Below, piece by piece: positions 46,948 to 55,913 of a DNA stretch of 64,000 nucleotides; the stretch's first letter is position 1, and each line of letters starts with the position of its first letter. The stretch is from Vibrionales bacterium SWAT-3. GTDB taxonomy: Bacteria > Pseudomonadota > Gammaproteobacteria > Enterobacterales > Vibrionaceae. Both the position numbers and the translations under genes were made by a program. A model generated the notes under the pieces. The model did not search any database. It saw nothing but the letters and a program-made list of their open reading frames with translations, and was not told the origin of the DNA. The DNA lies in assembly GCA_000169995.1 (NCBI GenBank), contig AAZW01000016.1, positions 1 through 64,000 on the forward strand. The letters run 5' to 3'.

Positions 46948-47805
46948 GGGCTTGTTGCAAAAATTGAAAATGTTTCTGAGGTGCCTATTTGAGCACCTTT
47001 CTCATACGTAAATTCCAAATATATTGAAGAGTTCATTGAGGAAGGCGGATCTCTCCTGCACCCTCAGTTTTGGCTCATCGCGACGTAACCAAAAATCAAA
47101 CTGGCCTTTATTCAACATGCGGATCCCTTCAAAACCTTGAATCGTTGACCAGGCCCGCTTTCGCACCTTGAATCCACCTGTGGCTTAGATAAGCTTTTTA
47201 ATCGGAGCGTGGTCAGATTAAATGCCATTGTTGAGATATTTCACTTGCCGATGTTCTACATCTTGCCGTAAACGGCCTTCACGCTTGAGGCGAGCAATGG
47301 CGTTACCATAAGACGAATGTTTATCAGTATTCAATGTTTGGGGATGAAAGGACGTTTTATAACGGCGTAAGCAGCGTTTTAGGAATTGATAAGCCGCCTC
47401 TTTATTGCGTTTACGAGAGAAAAAGAAATCCAGGGTTTCCCCACGTTTATTGATGGCTCGGTAGAGATAATGCCATTTGCCTTTCACCTTGACGTAAGTT
47501 TCATCAAGCTGCCAGGAGGTGTCGATACGAGTGAATTGATAACGGCGTAACTTCTTATGTAGGATAGGCCCGTAGTGAATGAACCAACGATAAATCGTGG
47601 AGCGATTAACGAAGACACCTCGTTCGGACAACCTATCACTGAGGTTTGCATAGCTCATTGCGGTAGTGCCATACCAACGGACACACCACAAGATAAGTTC
47701 GGGGGTGAAATGTCGCCATTTGAATTCAGACTTGACCATAACGTATTGCTCAGTGATGAATCATAGTAAAAGTCTGGCGGCTCGTGAGGTTTTTGCAACA
47801 AGCCC
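46948..47805 (-). mobile_element. IS6-family insertion sequence, copy 2 (inactive)
   Basis: 858 bp, same ends as copy 1 and in the same direction. No 8-bp duplication in its flanks (GAGATCT-side, GTTTTAAG). Confidence 0.9.
47002..47739 (-). pseudogene. IS6-family transposase with two nonsense changes
   Basis: The reading frame of copy 1 is preserved until NNGI, where the GAA codon of the catalytic Glu (IESDHAP) is TAA, at about 47218-47220. A second GAA to TAA change occurs shortly after in LIEATGG. An intact 173-codon N-terminal frame remains. It cannot transpose by itself. Confidence 0.92.
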
Positions 47806-48062
47806 GTTTTAAGTGTAATTCAGGGCAGAATTGGTGAAGAGAGTCGTGTAAAATATCGAGTTCACACATCTTGTTGTTTGATTATTGATTATTGATTTTT
47901 GGCGAAACCATTTGATCACATGACAAGATGTGTTTCTACCTTAAGCTAATGATTTTTATAAAAATCATTAGGGGATTCCTCAGTGTAAAGCACCCTAGTA
48001 GGTTGAGTCTCTTTGTTTTCGGCCGTAGGACGCTCAGGCGACACCGTCGCCGGTTCAAAATC

Positions 48063-48116
48063 TCCCTATAAAATAAAGTTTATTATTTTCAGTAGTTAAA
48101 GTTTGATCCCGCCCTT
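48063..48116. mobile_element. Relic of an ISAs1-family right end
   Basis: About 54 bases (TCCCTATAAAATAAAG ... GATCCCGCCCTT) closely follow the promoter-side end of the element at 33870-33924 with several substitutions. The rest is missing, so it marks an older, lost copy. Confidence 0.75.
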
Positions 48117-48500
48117 GACACTTATAAATTACCCAACGATATAAATTGCGGGTTTTAAATTAAAGTTATTTGATATTTACTAATCCAGATGAAGTTGTAT
48201 TTAATTTAGCTGCGGTTATTTTATTCGTTACTTAATCATTTAAGTTTGGTGCTGTTCACAAAAATAGTGGCCAGTAAAAGGGCTAAAAAATGTGAGAAAA
48301 ATCGTAAGGTTTTTTGGTTAATTAGCTTGGATTAATATTCGGTTTGGTTAGTTGGTAAATAGGAGAAGGTTGATTTGATAGGTATCGATAGAGAATGGAT
48401 TGGATAGTCTTGGAATTTTATTCAAACTTTATTTTTGAACGCGTTTTAAAGTTTGTCATGGTTATTTGACGGGCATCAAAAATCACATTAAGCCATAAAC

Positions 48501-48526
48501 AAAAAAGGAAGCCGAAGCTTCCTTTT
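48501..48526 (-). terminator. Terminator after dcuA
   Basis: AAAAGGAAGC-TTCG-GCTTCCTTTTTT on the minus strand, 23-48 bases after the stop. Confidence 0.88.
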
Positions 48527-48548
48527 AGAGTCATATCATCAGTGGTTT

Positions 48549-49865
48549 TTAGATAAACAGACCACCGAATGCGAAGCCTAGTGCTACCGCAGTACTGATT
48601 GTTACCACACCTGGAATGAAGAACGGGTGGTTGAATACTAGGTTACCGATACGCGTTGAGCCTGTGTCATCCATCTCAACCGCAGCCAGTAGCGTAGGGT
48701 AAGTTGGAAGAACGAACAGCGCACTTACCGCAGCGAAAGAAGCAACGGCTGTTAGTGGTGCTACGCCAATTGCTAGTGCTGCAGGCATTAATGCAACCGT
48801 TGTTGCGCCTTGAGAGTAAAGCAGCATAGAAGCGAAGAACAGAACAAGAGCCAGCATCCATGGGTAGTCAGCCAGTAGCGCGCCTGCAACGTCTTTGATT
48901 TCAGCAACGTGTGCGTTTACAAACGTAGAACCTAACCAAGCTACACCAAGTACACATACACACGCAGTCATACCAGAGCGGAATGTCGGTGCTGAAGAAA
49001 TTTTCGCAGCATCGATCTTAGTGAACATTACGATTGCCGCTGCTGCTGCCAACATTACCGACATGATCGCTTCGTTACGACCTAGTGCAGGGTTCTCGAT
49101 TAGGCCAACAGAGCTTGAGATAGCTGCTGCGTAACAAACAACAAAACCAATTGCTGCTAGGAAGATGTATGTCGCTTTCTTCGCTGTTGGAAGGATCTCG
49201 CGCTTCTCATCTGACGCTAGTTTGATGAGACCTTTCTCTAGACGTTCTTGGTAAACAGGATCGTCTTTGAGTTCGCTACCCATGTAGTTAGCAACAACAG
49301 CACCAACCATACAAGCGATGAAGGTTGTTGGGATACAAACCATCAGCAGTGTTAGGTAATCAACACCGAATGGTGCAAGCATGGCTGCGAAAGCTACAAC
49401 TGCTGCCGAGATTGGCGAAGCCGTGATAGCAATTTGAGACGCAACAACAGCAATAGACAGTGGACGAGAAGGACGTACACCTTGGCCTTTCGCTACTTCG
49501 GCAATAACTGGTAGAGTTGAGAATGCTGTGTGGCCAGTACCCGCCATTAGCGTCATTAAAAAGGTCACAATCGGCGCGTAAAAGGTGATGCGTTCTGGGT
49601 GCTTACGCAAAAAGTTTTCTGCAATTTGCACCAACCAGTCCATACCGCCAGCAACCTGCATTGCAGCAATTGCGGTGATAACCGACATGATGATCAGGAT
49701 TACATCAATTGGGATAAAAGATTGGCTTGTTGGTACGCCAAGAATAAGTGAAAGAGCAATAACACCAGCACCACCGGCAAAGCCGATACCGATGCCGCCA
49801 ATTCTGGCCCCTAAGAAGATAAAGAGCAGGACGATAAACAGTTCTACTGCAATCATAATTAACAC
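48549..49865 (-). CDS. dcuA: Anaerobic C4-dicarboxylate transporter DcuA
   Basis: 438 aa, about 10-12 helices, family motifs VELFIVLLFIFLGARIGGIGIG and GTGHTAFSTLPVIAEVA. It exchanges fumarate, aspartate or malate for succinate during fumarate respiration. Starts at 49865 or at the Met three codons later. It is downstream of aspA in the same direction (171 bases with an aspA terminator), the usual functional pairing of aspartase and Dcu. Confidence 0.93.
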   Translation of the reverse strand: MLIMIAVELFIVLLFIFLGARIGGIGIGFAGGAGVIALSLILGVPTSQSFIPIDVILIIMSVITAIAAMQVAGGMDWLVQIAENFLRKHPERITFYAPIVTFLMTLMAGTGHTAFSTLPVIAEVAKGQGVRPSRPLSIAVVASQIAITASPISAAVVAFAAMLAPFGVDYLTLLMVCIPTTFIACMVGAVVANYMGSELKDDPVYQERLEKGLIKLASDEKREILPTAKKATYIFLAAIGFVVCYAAAISSSVGLIENPALGRNEAIMSVMLAAAAAIVMFTKIDAAKISSAPTFRSGMTACVCVLGVAWLGSTFVNAHVAEIKDVAGALLADYPWMLALVLFFASMLLYSQGATTVALMPAALAIGVAPLTAVASFAAVSALFVLPTYPTLLAAVEMDDTGSTRIGNLVFNHPFFIPGVVTISTAVALGFAFGGLFI

Positions 49866-50000
49866 CTCATGTAGATTTTATTATGTGACCACTCGTTGAG
49901 AGAATGTTCAGATAATAGTTCTATGGTTTAGATTCAATTAAGCAAAAGCGCAACATACAGAAAACCACAAAATAAACAGGGTTAACCGTATTGGAGCCTA

Positions 50001-50026
50001 AAAAAGGGCTCCGTTTGGAGCCCTTT
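50001..50026 (-). terminator. Terminator after aspA
   Basis: Minus-strand AAAGGGCTCC-AAAC-GGAGCCCTTTTTT, ten bases after the aspA stop. Confidence 0.88.
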
Positions 50027-50036
50027 CTCGCTAGCG

Positions 50037-51488
50037 TTACTCGTAGCGTTTTGCTTTATACTGAGGATGCATCAAATTTTCAACAGAGAAAATGTCATCA
50101 AGTTCTTCTTCGGTTAATAAACCGCGCTCTAGAACCACATCACGAACACTCTTACCTGTTTCTGCACAGATCTTACCAACAATGTCACCTTCGTGGTGGC
50201 CAATGTATGGGTTTAGGTAAGTGACGATACCGATAGAGTTAAATACGTGCGCTTCACAGATTTCTTTGTTTACCGTAATGCCGTCTACACACTTGTCGCG
50301 TAGGTTCACACAAGCATTAGTTAGGATGTCTAGAGACTCAAACATGCTTTGTGCAATAACAGGTTCCATAACGTTCAGTTGAAGTTGACCACCTTCAGCT
50401 GCGAAAGAAACCGTGTTGTCGTTACCTAGAACTTTGAAGCAAACTTGGTTCACTACTTCAGGTACTACTGGGTTTACTTTAGCTGGCATGATTGAAGAGC
50501 CTGCTTGAAGCTCAGGTAGGTTCAGCTCGTTCAAGCCTGCGCGAGGACCAGAAGACAGTAGACGTAGGTCGTTACAAATCTTAGACAGCTTAACTGCTAG
50601 ACGCTTAAGTGCGCCGTGCGTCATTACGTATGCGCCACAGTCTGAAGTTGCTTCGATTAGGTCTTCTGCTGGAACACACTCTAGGCCAGTTACTTCAGCT
50701 AGGTGTTTAACAGCAAGGCCTTGGTAACCTGGTGCTGCGTTTAGACCAGTACCGATTGCCGTTGCGCCTAGGTTAACTTCAAGCAGTAGCTTAGATGTGT
50801 ATTCTAGGTTTTTGATTTCTTCATTGATGGTTACCGCCCAAGCGTGGAACTCTTGGCCAACCGTCATTGGAACTGCATCTTGAAGTTGAGTACGACCCAT
50901 CTTCAAAACGGTGTTGAATTCTTGGCTCTTAAGCTCGAATGCACCTTTAAGGTATTCAATTGCATCGATCAGTTTTAGTACGCTGTTGTAAACAGAGATA
51001 CGGAAGCCAGTTGGGTAAGCACAGTTAGTTGATTGGCTGCGGTTTACGTGGTCGTTCGGGTTGATGAACTCGTACTGGCCTTTTTCTTTGCCCATTAGCT
51101 CAAGTGCAACGTTCGCAACAACTTCGTTCGCGTTCATGTTTACAGAAGTACCAGCACCACCTTGGAAAACGTCTGATGGGAACTGATCCATGCACTTGCC
51201 AGTGTCTAGAATTAGGTCACAAGCTTGGATGATGTATTTAGCCACTTCGCTAGGAATTACACCTAACTCTTTGTTTGCTAAAGCCGCTGCTTTTTTTGTC
51301 ATCACCATACCGCGAACGAATTCAGGTACATCTGAGATCGTTACATTTGAGATGTTGAAGTTTTCAACTGCGCGTAGAGTGTGGATGCCGTAGTAAGCAT
51401 CAGCCGGAACATGACGTTGACCTAAAAGATCTTCTTCGAGACGAGTAGCTTGAGGAGCATCAACTTGTGCTTCTGATAGAGTAGCCAT
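50037..51488 (-). CDS. aspA: Aspartate ammonia-lyase
   Basis: 483 aa. Splits aspartate to fumarate and ammonia, feeding fumarate respiration together with dcuA. Signature [11 protein letters not shown], with [16 protein letters not shown] and [11 protein letters not shown]. It is divergent from fxsA, as in E. coli. The fumarase FumC encoded at 15.8 kb belongs to the same superfamily. Confidence 0.97.
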   Translation of the reverse strand: MATLSEAQVDAPQATRLEEDLLGQRHVPADAYYGIHTLRAVENFNISNVTISDVPEFVRGMVMTKKAAALANKELGVIPSEVAKYIIQACDLILDTGKCMDQFPSDVFQGGAGTSVNMNANEVVANVALELMGKEKGQYEFINPNDHVNRSQSTNCAYPTGFRISVYNSVLKLIDAIEYLKGAFELKSQEFNTVLKMGRTQLQDAVPMTVGQEFHAWAVTINEEIKNLEYTSKLLLEVNLGATAIGTGLNAAPGYQGLAVKHLAEVTGLECVPAEDLIEATSDCGAYVMTHGALKRLAVKLSKICNDLRLLSSGPRAGLNELNLPELQAGSSIMPAKVNPVVPEVVNQVCFKVLGNDNTVSFAAEGGQLQLNVMEPVIAQSMFESLDILTNACVNLRDKCVDGITVNKEICEAHVFNSIGIVTYLNPYIGHHEGDIVGKICAETGKSVRDVVLERGLLTEEELDDIFSVENLMHPQYKAKRYE

Positions 51489-51772
51489 AACAGGATCCTT
51501 AGAGAATAATTCTGATTATATAGTTAGTTATTAGCCTATTCTGTGTGCAAATACTCCGTTCGCTAGAATATTGGGCTGATAAATCCGTCCTGACTTATGT
51601 GGCACATGATACTGTACCTAGCGCATAAAAATAGTAAGTTGATCACCTTTTTCGCTTTTGTTTAGTCAATATTTTGCAAAGTTAATTTGGGTCAATAAAC
51701 ACGCTTATTTACAGGATAAATTTGAGATTGGTAGACCTTTCAGCGTAAACTGAAAGCAACAAAGGAGGGCGT

Positions 51773-52282
51773 GTGTTTCCTATCTTATTATTACTATTTA
51801 TCTTCGTACCCATCATTGAGATTGGGCTATTTATTCAAGTTGGTGGCTTCTTAGGATTGTGGCCAACTATTGCATTGGTTTTGATCACGGCATTTGTTGG
51901 TGCATCGCTGGTTCGTAGCCAAGGTATTCAAACACTGATGTCCGTTCAAGGTCGACTACAGCAAGGCGAGATGCCGGCACAGCAGATCCTTGAAGGCGTG
52001 ATGCTGGCGGTGGCTGGCGTATTGCTGCTGACTCCAGGCTTTATGACAGACGCCCTGGGTATGTTGGTATTGTTGCCAGCACCAAGAGCCATGATCGCTA
52101 AGAAAATGATGGAAAAAATGGTGGTTAAAAACATGTCTGGCGGACAAGCTGGCTTTGGTCAGAGTCCATTTGGAGATGATCCATTTAACCGCGACCCATT
52201 TGACCAATCAAAAGGCGGCAACACCTTTGAAGGTGAGTTTGAGAAGAAAGACGACGACAACGATCGTAACCGCTTAAACTAA
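51773..52282 (+). CDS. fxsA: FxsA membrane protein
   Basis: 169 aa. Four hydrophobic segments in the first 110 residues beginning MFPILLLLFIFVPIIEIGLF, and a hydrophilic, Gly/Phe/Asp-rich tail. FxsA was named as a suppressor of phage T7 exclusion by F-plasmid PifA in E. coli; its normal role is unknown. GGAGG precedes the start, and the adjacency to aspA is conserved. Confidence 0.9.
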   Translation: MFPILLLLFIFVPIIEIGLFIQVGGFLGLWPTIALVLITAFVGASLVRSQGIQTLMSVQGRLQQGEMPAQQILEGVMLAVAGVLLLTPGFMTDALGMLVLLPAPRAMIAKKMMEKMVVKNMSGGQAGFGQSPFGDDPFNRDPFDQSKGGNTFEGEFEKKDDDNDRNRLN

Positions 52283-52313
52283 CCCTGTTGCTTAGATAGA
52301 AAGACAACAACTG

Positions 52314-52369
52314 AAAAGGCTCTTACCTTTATCCTTCGTAAGAAAGAGATAATGGTAAGAGCCTTTTTT
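52314..52369. terminator. Bidirectional terminator between convergent fxsA and trmL
   Basis: AAAAGGCTCTTACC ... GGTAAGAGCCTTTTTT, a 14-bp stem with a longer loop that includes further pairing. Confidence 0.88.
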
Positions 52370-52413
52370 ATTGCGTATTAGCGATTACGGATAATAGGTG
52401 TTTGAGCGTTTGG

Positions 52414-52893
52414 TTATACCGCGCCTTCAAAACCCATTTGTCGCCATGCTTCAAACGCGATGATTGCTACAGCATTGGATAGGTTCAGGCTGCGTGCGTC
52501 TGGCATCATCGGAATGCGAATACGTTGCTCCATTGGCATACTTTCGATGAACTCAGCTGGCAGGCCACGTGTCTCAGGGCCAAACATCAATACATCGCCT
52601 TGTTGGAACTTGGCATCGACGTGGTGACCTGTGGTTTTGGTGGTACAGGCAAAGATACGGTAGTCACCTTCACGTTCGTTCTCTAGATACTCAATAAAAG
52701 CTTCTAGGTTCTTGTGACGTTTCACTCGCGCTAGGTCGTGGTAATCCAAGCCAGCACGACGAACTTTCTTCTCTTCAAAATCAAAGCCAAGTGGTTCAAT
52801 TAAATGCAGGTTTGCTCCGCAGTTAGCACATAGGCGGATGATGTTACCCGTATTGGGTGCAATTTCTGGTTCGTATAGAGCGATATCAAACAT
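52414..52893 (-). CDS. trmL: tRNA (cytidine/uridine-34-2'-O)-methyltransferase TrmL
   Basis: 159 aa SPOUT-class knotted methyltransferase that modifies the wobble base of tRNA-Leu. Signature elements are [19 protein letters not shown] at the N-terminus, FGPETRGLP, and [18 protein letters not shown] with the trefoil-knot SAM site. Single domain of the typical length. Downstream of sodA in the same direction. Confidence 0.95.
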   Translation of the reverse strand: MFDIALYEPEIAPNTGNIIRLCANCGANLHLIEPLGFDFEEKKVRRAGLDYHDLARVKRHKNLEAFIEYLENEREGDYRIFACTTKTTGHHVDAKFQQGDVLMFGPETRGLPAEFIESMPMEQRIRIPMMPDARSLNLSNAVAIIAFEAWRQMGFEGAV

Positions 52894-52970
52894 GTGGGTT
52901 CACAAGAGTAATCAAAGATAGCCAGAGTATACGGTGGCAAGCTGTGTGAGTACAGTTTGCCACCATCCAC

Positions 52971-53588
52971 TTAGGCTTGGTTGGTGAGTGCCTGCGCGTA
53001 GTTTTCTGATACTGCACTCCAGTTGACCACGTTCCACCAAGCGTTGATGTAGTCAGGTCGGCGGTTTTGATAGCTGATGTAGTAGGCATGCTCCCACACA
53101 TCTAACGCAAGTATCGGTTCACCGTTGCTGGCCACCGTATCCATCCAAGGATTGTCTTGGTTTGAGGTTGAGATGATCTTCAGTTGTCCTTCTTCTACTA
53201 CTAGCCAAGCAAAGCCTGAACCGAAGGTGTTGATTGCCGCTTGAGCAAACTTATCTTGGAATGCTGCAAAATCTCCAAATGTGCTTTTAATCGCCTCATC
53301 AAGCTCGCCCGTTGGTTCGCCACCGCCGTCTTGCGACATACAATTCCAATACAAGATATGGTTGTAGTAGCCGCCACCATTGTTGCGCACGGCGGGGCTG
53401 TGTTGAGAAATATTCGCGAAGATTTCAGTGAGAGATTGCTGTTCAAGCTCGCTACCAGAAACCGCTGCGACAAATTTATCGTAACAGGTTCTATGGTGCT
53501 TGCTGTAGTGCACTTCCATCGTTTTTGCATCGATGTACGGTTCTAGAGCATCGTAGGCGTAGGGCAGTTCAGGGAAAATGTGAGACAT
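52971..53588 (-). CDS. sodA: Superoxide dismutase, manganese type
   Basis: 205 aa. Metal ligands are His in VHYSKHH, His in ISQHSP region, Asp and His in ALDVWEHAYY; the tail QNRRPDYINAWWNVVNW and GGGYYNHILYW favour a Mn enzyme over the Fe type. A 17-of-19 match to the Fur consensus lies upstream and its ribosome site is inside an 11-bp hairpin. Mn-SOD repression by iron-Fur is known in E. coli and pseudomonads. Confidence 0.94.
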   Translation of the reverse strand: MSHIFPELPYAYDALEPYIDAKTMEVHYSKHHRTCYDKFVAAVSGSELEQQSLTEIFANISQHSPAVRNNGGGYYNHILYWNCMSQDGGGEPTGELDEAIKSTFGDFAAFQDKFAQAAINTFGSGFAWLVVEEGQLKIISTSNQDNPWMDTVASNGEPILALDVWEHAYYISYQNRRPDYINAWWNVVNWSAVSENYAQALTNQA

Positions 53589-53618
53589 GGTAAATCCTCC
53601 TTAATTAGAGGATTTACC
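53589..53618 (-). promoter_or_regulatory. 5'-UTR hairpin covering the sodA ribosome-binding site
   Basis: On the message, GGTAAATCCTC-8 bases-GAGGATTTACC ends immediately before the ATG. The second arm contains the AAGGAGG ribosome site, so an 11-bp perfect stem would hide it. Confidence 0.7.
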
Positions 53619-53623
53619 ATAAT

Positions 53624-53642
53624 GATAATAACAATCATTATC
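53624..53642. promoter_or_regulatory. Fur box of sodA
   Basis: GATAATAACAATCATTATC agrees with the 19-bp Fur consensus at 17 positions. It lies 36-54 bases upstream of the start codon. Confidence 0.85.
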
Positions 53643-53664
53643 AACTGTGATCTTTGTGGGGGTA

Positions 53665-55044
53665 TTACAGTGGCAGGATAGGCAGAGTAATTTCGAGCTG
53701 TAATCCACCGAGTTTACTGCGGCTCGCGGTAATCGTTCCGCTATGTTGGCGAATCGCACTCTCGGTAATAGTCAGCCCAAGCCCAGTGCCACCCGAATTA
53801 CGGTCACGAGCGGTAGAAACACGGTAGAAAGGTCTGAAGATAGAGTCGAGCTCATCATCAGGCACACCATCACCGTTGTCATTGACGCAAATAGTCAGCT
53901 GATCTTGCACTACGTGGAATTGCACATCGACTTGGTCTTTACCGTAGTAAATGGCGTTGCGCGTAATGTTGTCTAAGGCACTCATCAGTAGCTTAGGGTT
54001 ACCTGAAATTGAACGCTCAGGGATTTCTGAGAATGTCAGCTCTTTACCCATCTGTTCTGCTTCAAACTGCGCGTCTTTTAAGATTTCTTCCCACAAGCTC
54101 GATATCGGCTGAACTTCACGAGTAATGTGACTATCAACCTGCATGCGAGAGAGGGTCAGTAGTTCACTGATCATCTGTTCCAAGCGTTGCGCTTCTGTAT
54201 CAATACGCTCGAGTTCTGGACTCTCTCCTTGCTTACGAATCGCCAGTGCATTGGCCATGCGAAGCCGTGTTAAAGGCGAACGTAGCTCGTGTGAGATATC
54301 AGAAAGCAAGCGCTGTTGCCCTGAGATCATCTGGTTTACCGCCTCAACCATTTGGTTAAAGCTTTCACCCGCTTGTCTGAATTCTGATGTACCTTTTTCA
54401 AGGGTTGGATCGACTTCGAATTCGCCTTTCGCTACACGTTGTGCAGCACGTTCAAGCCTACGAGCTGGCTGGCTGAGTGCCCAAGCTAACCAAAGTAATA
54501 GTGGGGTACTGGCTAGCATCACGGCAAGCAACAGCTGCAGTGGTCTATCAAATAGTCGCAGTAAGAACGGCGGCGGCTGGTTCCACTTTACTCCGGCGTA
54601 CATGAGTAGCTCTTCACCTGCCAGCTTGATTGGCACAGGGCCGGCAACCATGTAGTGCCCGTAAAGCTTCTGCTTGGGTACTTCTGGATTATCAATTGAG
54701 GTTACAAAGTTGCGAATCGCCTTAAGTTTGTAGTCTGAATGTCTTTTCGAGGTTAGGACTGCGCCCTCAAGATCGGTCAGATAGATACGTGCACGAGAAT
54801 CTTTGCGGCTACGTGGCGCCTCAAGTTGGAAGACAATTTTGCCGAGATTAGACTCTCTGGCGTAGCGTTGCTCTGTAGCCTTGGCGATACGTTCCAGTTT
54901 GCTGAGATGGTCAGCGGGCACATCACGCGCTACTCGCGGGTCGAGATGTGGTAGTGAGAGTACGGATAAAAGCACCAGTAACATGGTGAACCAAAAGATG
55001 GCAAAGATACGTCCATATAAGCTAGTGATTTTAGGGATGCGCAT
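53665..55044 (-). CDS. cpxA: Envelope-stress sensor kinase CpxA
   Basis: 459 aa. Two membrane segments (about 12-30 and 165-185) enclose a periplasmic sensor domain, followed by HAMP, HisKA (SDISHELRSPLTRLRMA, phospho-His) and HATPase (NDNGDGVPD, GTGLGLTI) domains. Phosphorylates CpxR when envelope proteins misfold. Its start overlaps the cpxR stop by one base (translational coupling). Confidence 0.96.
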   Translation of the reverse strand: MRIPKITSLYGRIFAIFWFTMLLVLLSVLSLPHLDPRVARDVPADHLSKLERIAKATEQRYARESNLGKIVFQLEAPRSRKDSRARIYLTDLEGAVLTSKRHSDYKLKAIRNFVTSIDNPEVPKQKLYGHYMVAGPVPIKLAGEELLMYAGVKWNQPPPFLLRLFDRPLQLLLAVMLASTPLLLWLAWALSQPARRLERAAQRVAKGEFEVDPTLEKGTSEFRQAGESFNQMVEAVNQMISGQQRLLSDISHELRSPLTRLRMANALAIRKQGESPELERIDTEAQRLEQMISELLTLSRMQVDSHITREVQPISSLWEEILKDAQFEAEQMGKELTFSEIPERSISGNPKLLMSALDNITRNAIYYGKDQVDVQFHVVQDQLTICVNDNGDGVPDDELDSIFRPFYRVSTARDRNSGGTGLGLTITESAIRQHSGTITASRSKLGGLQLEITLPILPL

Positions 55045-55733
55045 TAATCCTCCTCTACCAATAGGTAGCCACGACCACGCAAGGTCTTGATGCGTGATTT
55101 GCCATCGCTACGCTCTGGAATCTTTTTACGTAGGTTAGAGATGTGCATGTCTATCGCACGGTCAAATGCTGCAAGCCTTTTGCCAAGTACATCTAAGCTT
55201 AACGCTTCCTTGGTGATCACTTGCCCCGGGTTTTGGATAAGGTGGCTTAGTAGAGCGAACTCGGTAGTGGTCAAGTCGATGATCTCGCCATTGCAGTACG
55301 CTTCTTGTTTGCCAGGGAATACTTCAATGTCTTGATATTGGACTCTATCGCTGGCGGCTTTTGGAGTATTCGTGGTTTGCGTACGGCGCAAGATGGCGCG
55401 AATACGTGCGAGTAATTCGCGGTCACTAAACGGCTTTGGTAAGTAATCATCCGCACCCAGCTCCAGGCCGATCACACGGTCGATCTCTTCACCTTTCGCA
55501 GTCAGCATTAGCACTGGCGTCTCCCAATGTTCTCTTAACTTCTTGAGTGTTTCCATGCCGTTCAGGCGCGGCATCATCACATCTAAAAGAATCAGGTCAA
55601 TCTCATCATTGATCGCTTCGAGCCCTGCGTAGCCATCATTGGCTTCAGATACGGTGAAGCCCTCAAAGCTAAGAATGTCTTTAAGTAAGCTCGTTAGCTC
55701 GGTGTCGTCATCAATAAGAAGAATGTTCGCCAT
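55044..55733 (-). CDS. cpxR: Envelope-stress response regulator CpxR
   Basis: 229 aa OmpR-family regulator. The receiver domain has the acidic pair IDDDTEL and phospho-Asp in LILLDVMMP; the C-terminal winged helix runs LTTTEFALLSHLIQNPGQVITKEAL. First gene of cpxRA, divergent from cpxP, with a perfect CpxR box between them. Confidence 0.97.
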   Translation of the reverse strand: MANILLIDDDTELTSLLKDILSFEGFTVSEANDGYAGLEAINDEIDLILLDVMMPRLNGMETLKKLREHWETPVLMLTAKGEEIDRVIGLELGADDYLPKPFSDRELLARIRAILRRTQTTNTPKAASDRVQYQDIEVFPGKQEAYCNGEIIDLTTTEFALLSHLIQNPGQVITKEALSLDVLGKRLAAFDRAIDMHISNLRKKIPERSDGKSRIKTLRGRGYLLVEED

Positions 55734-55797
55734 GGGAAAGCCTTAATCGGTTAGTTACAGGTTAATAATACTGCTAATTATTCGTCAGCTTTCACTC

Positions 55798-55812
55798 TTT
55801 ACGATTCTTTAC
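55798..55812. promoter_or_regulatory. CpxR box between cpxR and cpxP
   Basis: Minus strand GTAAA-GAATC-GTAAA is an exact GTAAA-N5-GTAAA tandem. It lies between the divergent cpxRA and cpxP starts, so it should autoregulate one and activate the other. Confidence 0.88.
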
Positions 55813-55913
55813 GCTTTCTAAACGTCACTTTACGAGGGAAAGACTAATCTATATTCAAGCGCTGAGATACAGACGCAATGCATGACTTATTATACCGAAT
55901 TGAGGCAACAATT

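Larger units (their letters stand above)
46910..47983. mobile_element. IS10-like (IS4 family) relic, gutted by IS6 copy 2
   Basis: The left 38 bases (CTGACGGATCCCCTCA...) match the outside end of IS10 and the right 178 bases (47806-47983) match its other end, including a 26-bp palindrome at 47946-47971 and a 10-bp inverted repeat ACAAGATGTG/CACATCTTGT. The transposase is gone. Flanks CCGGCGGCG and TGTAAAGCA share no 9-bp duplication. Confidence 0.78.
47984..48548. other. Right edge of the accessory region and dcuA downstream region
   Basis: Contains the ISAs1 end relic (48063-48116), AT-rich sequence without a gene, and the dcuA terminator (48501-48526). Confidence 0.6.

Noticed and set aside
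48030..48066. A tRNA-like 3' segment (CGCCGGTTCAAAATCTCCC) between the IS10 and ISAs1 relics, possibly an attachment site
   Set aside because: The T-arm does not pair and no acceptor, D or anticodon arm can be built upstream.
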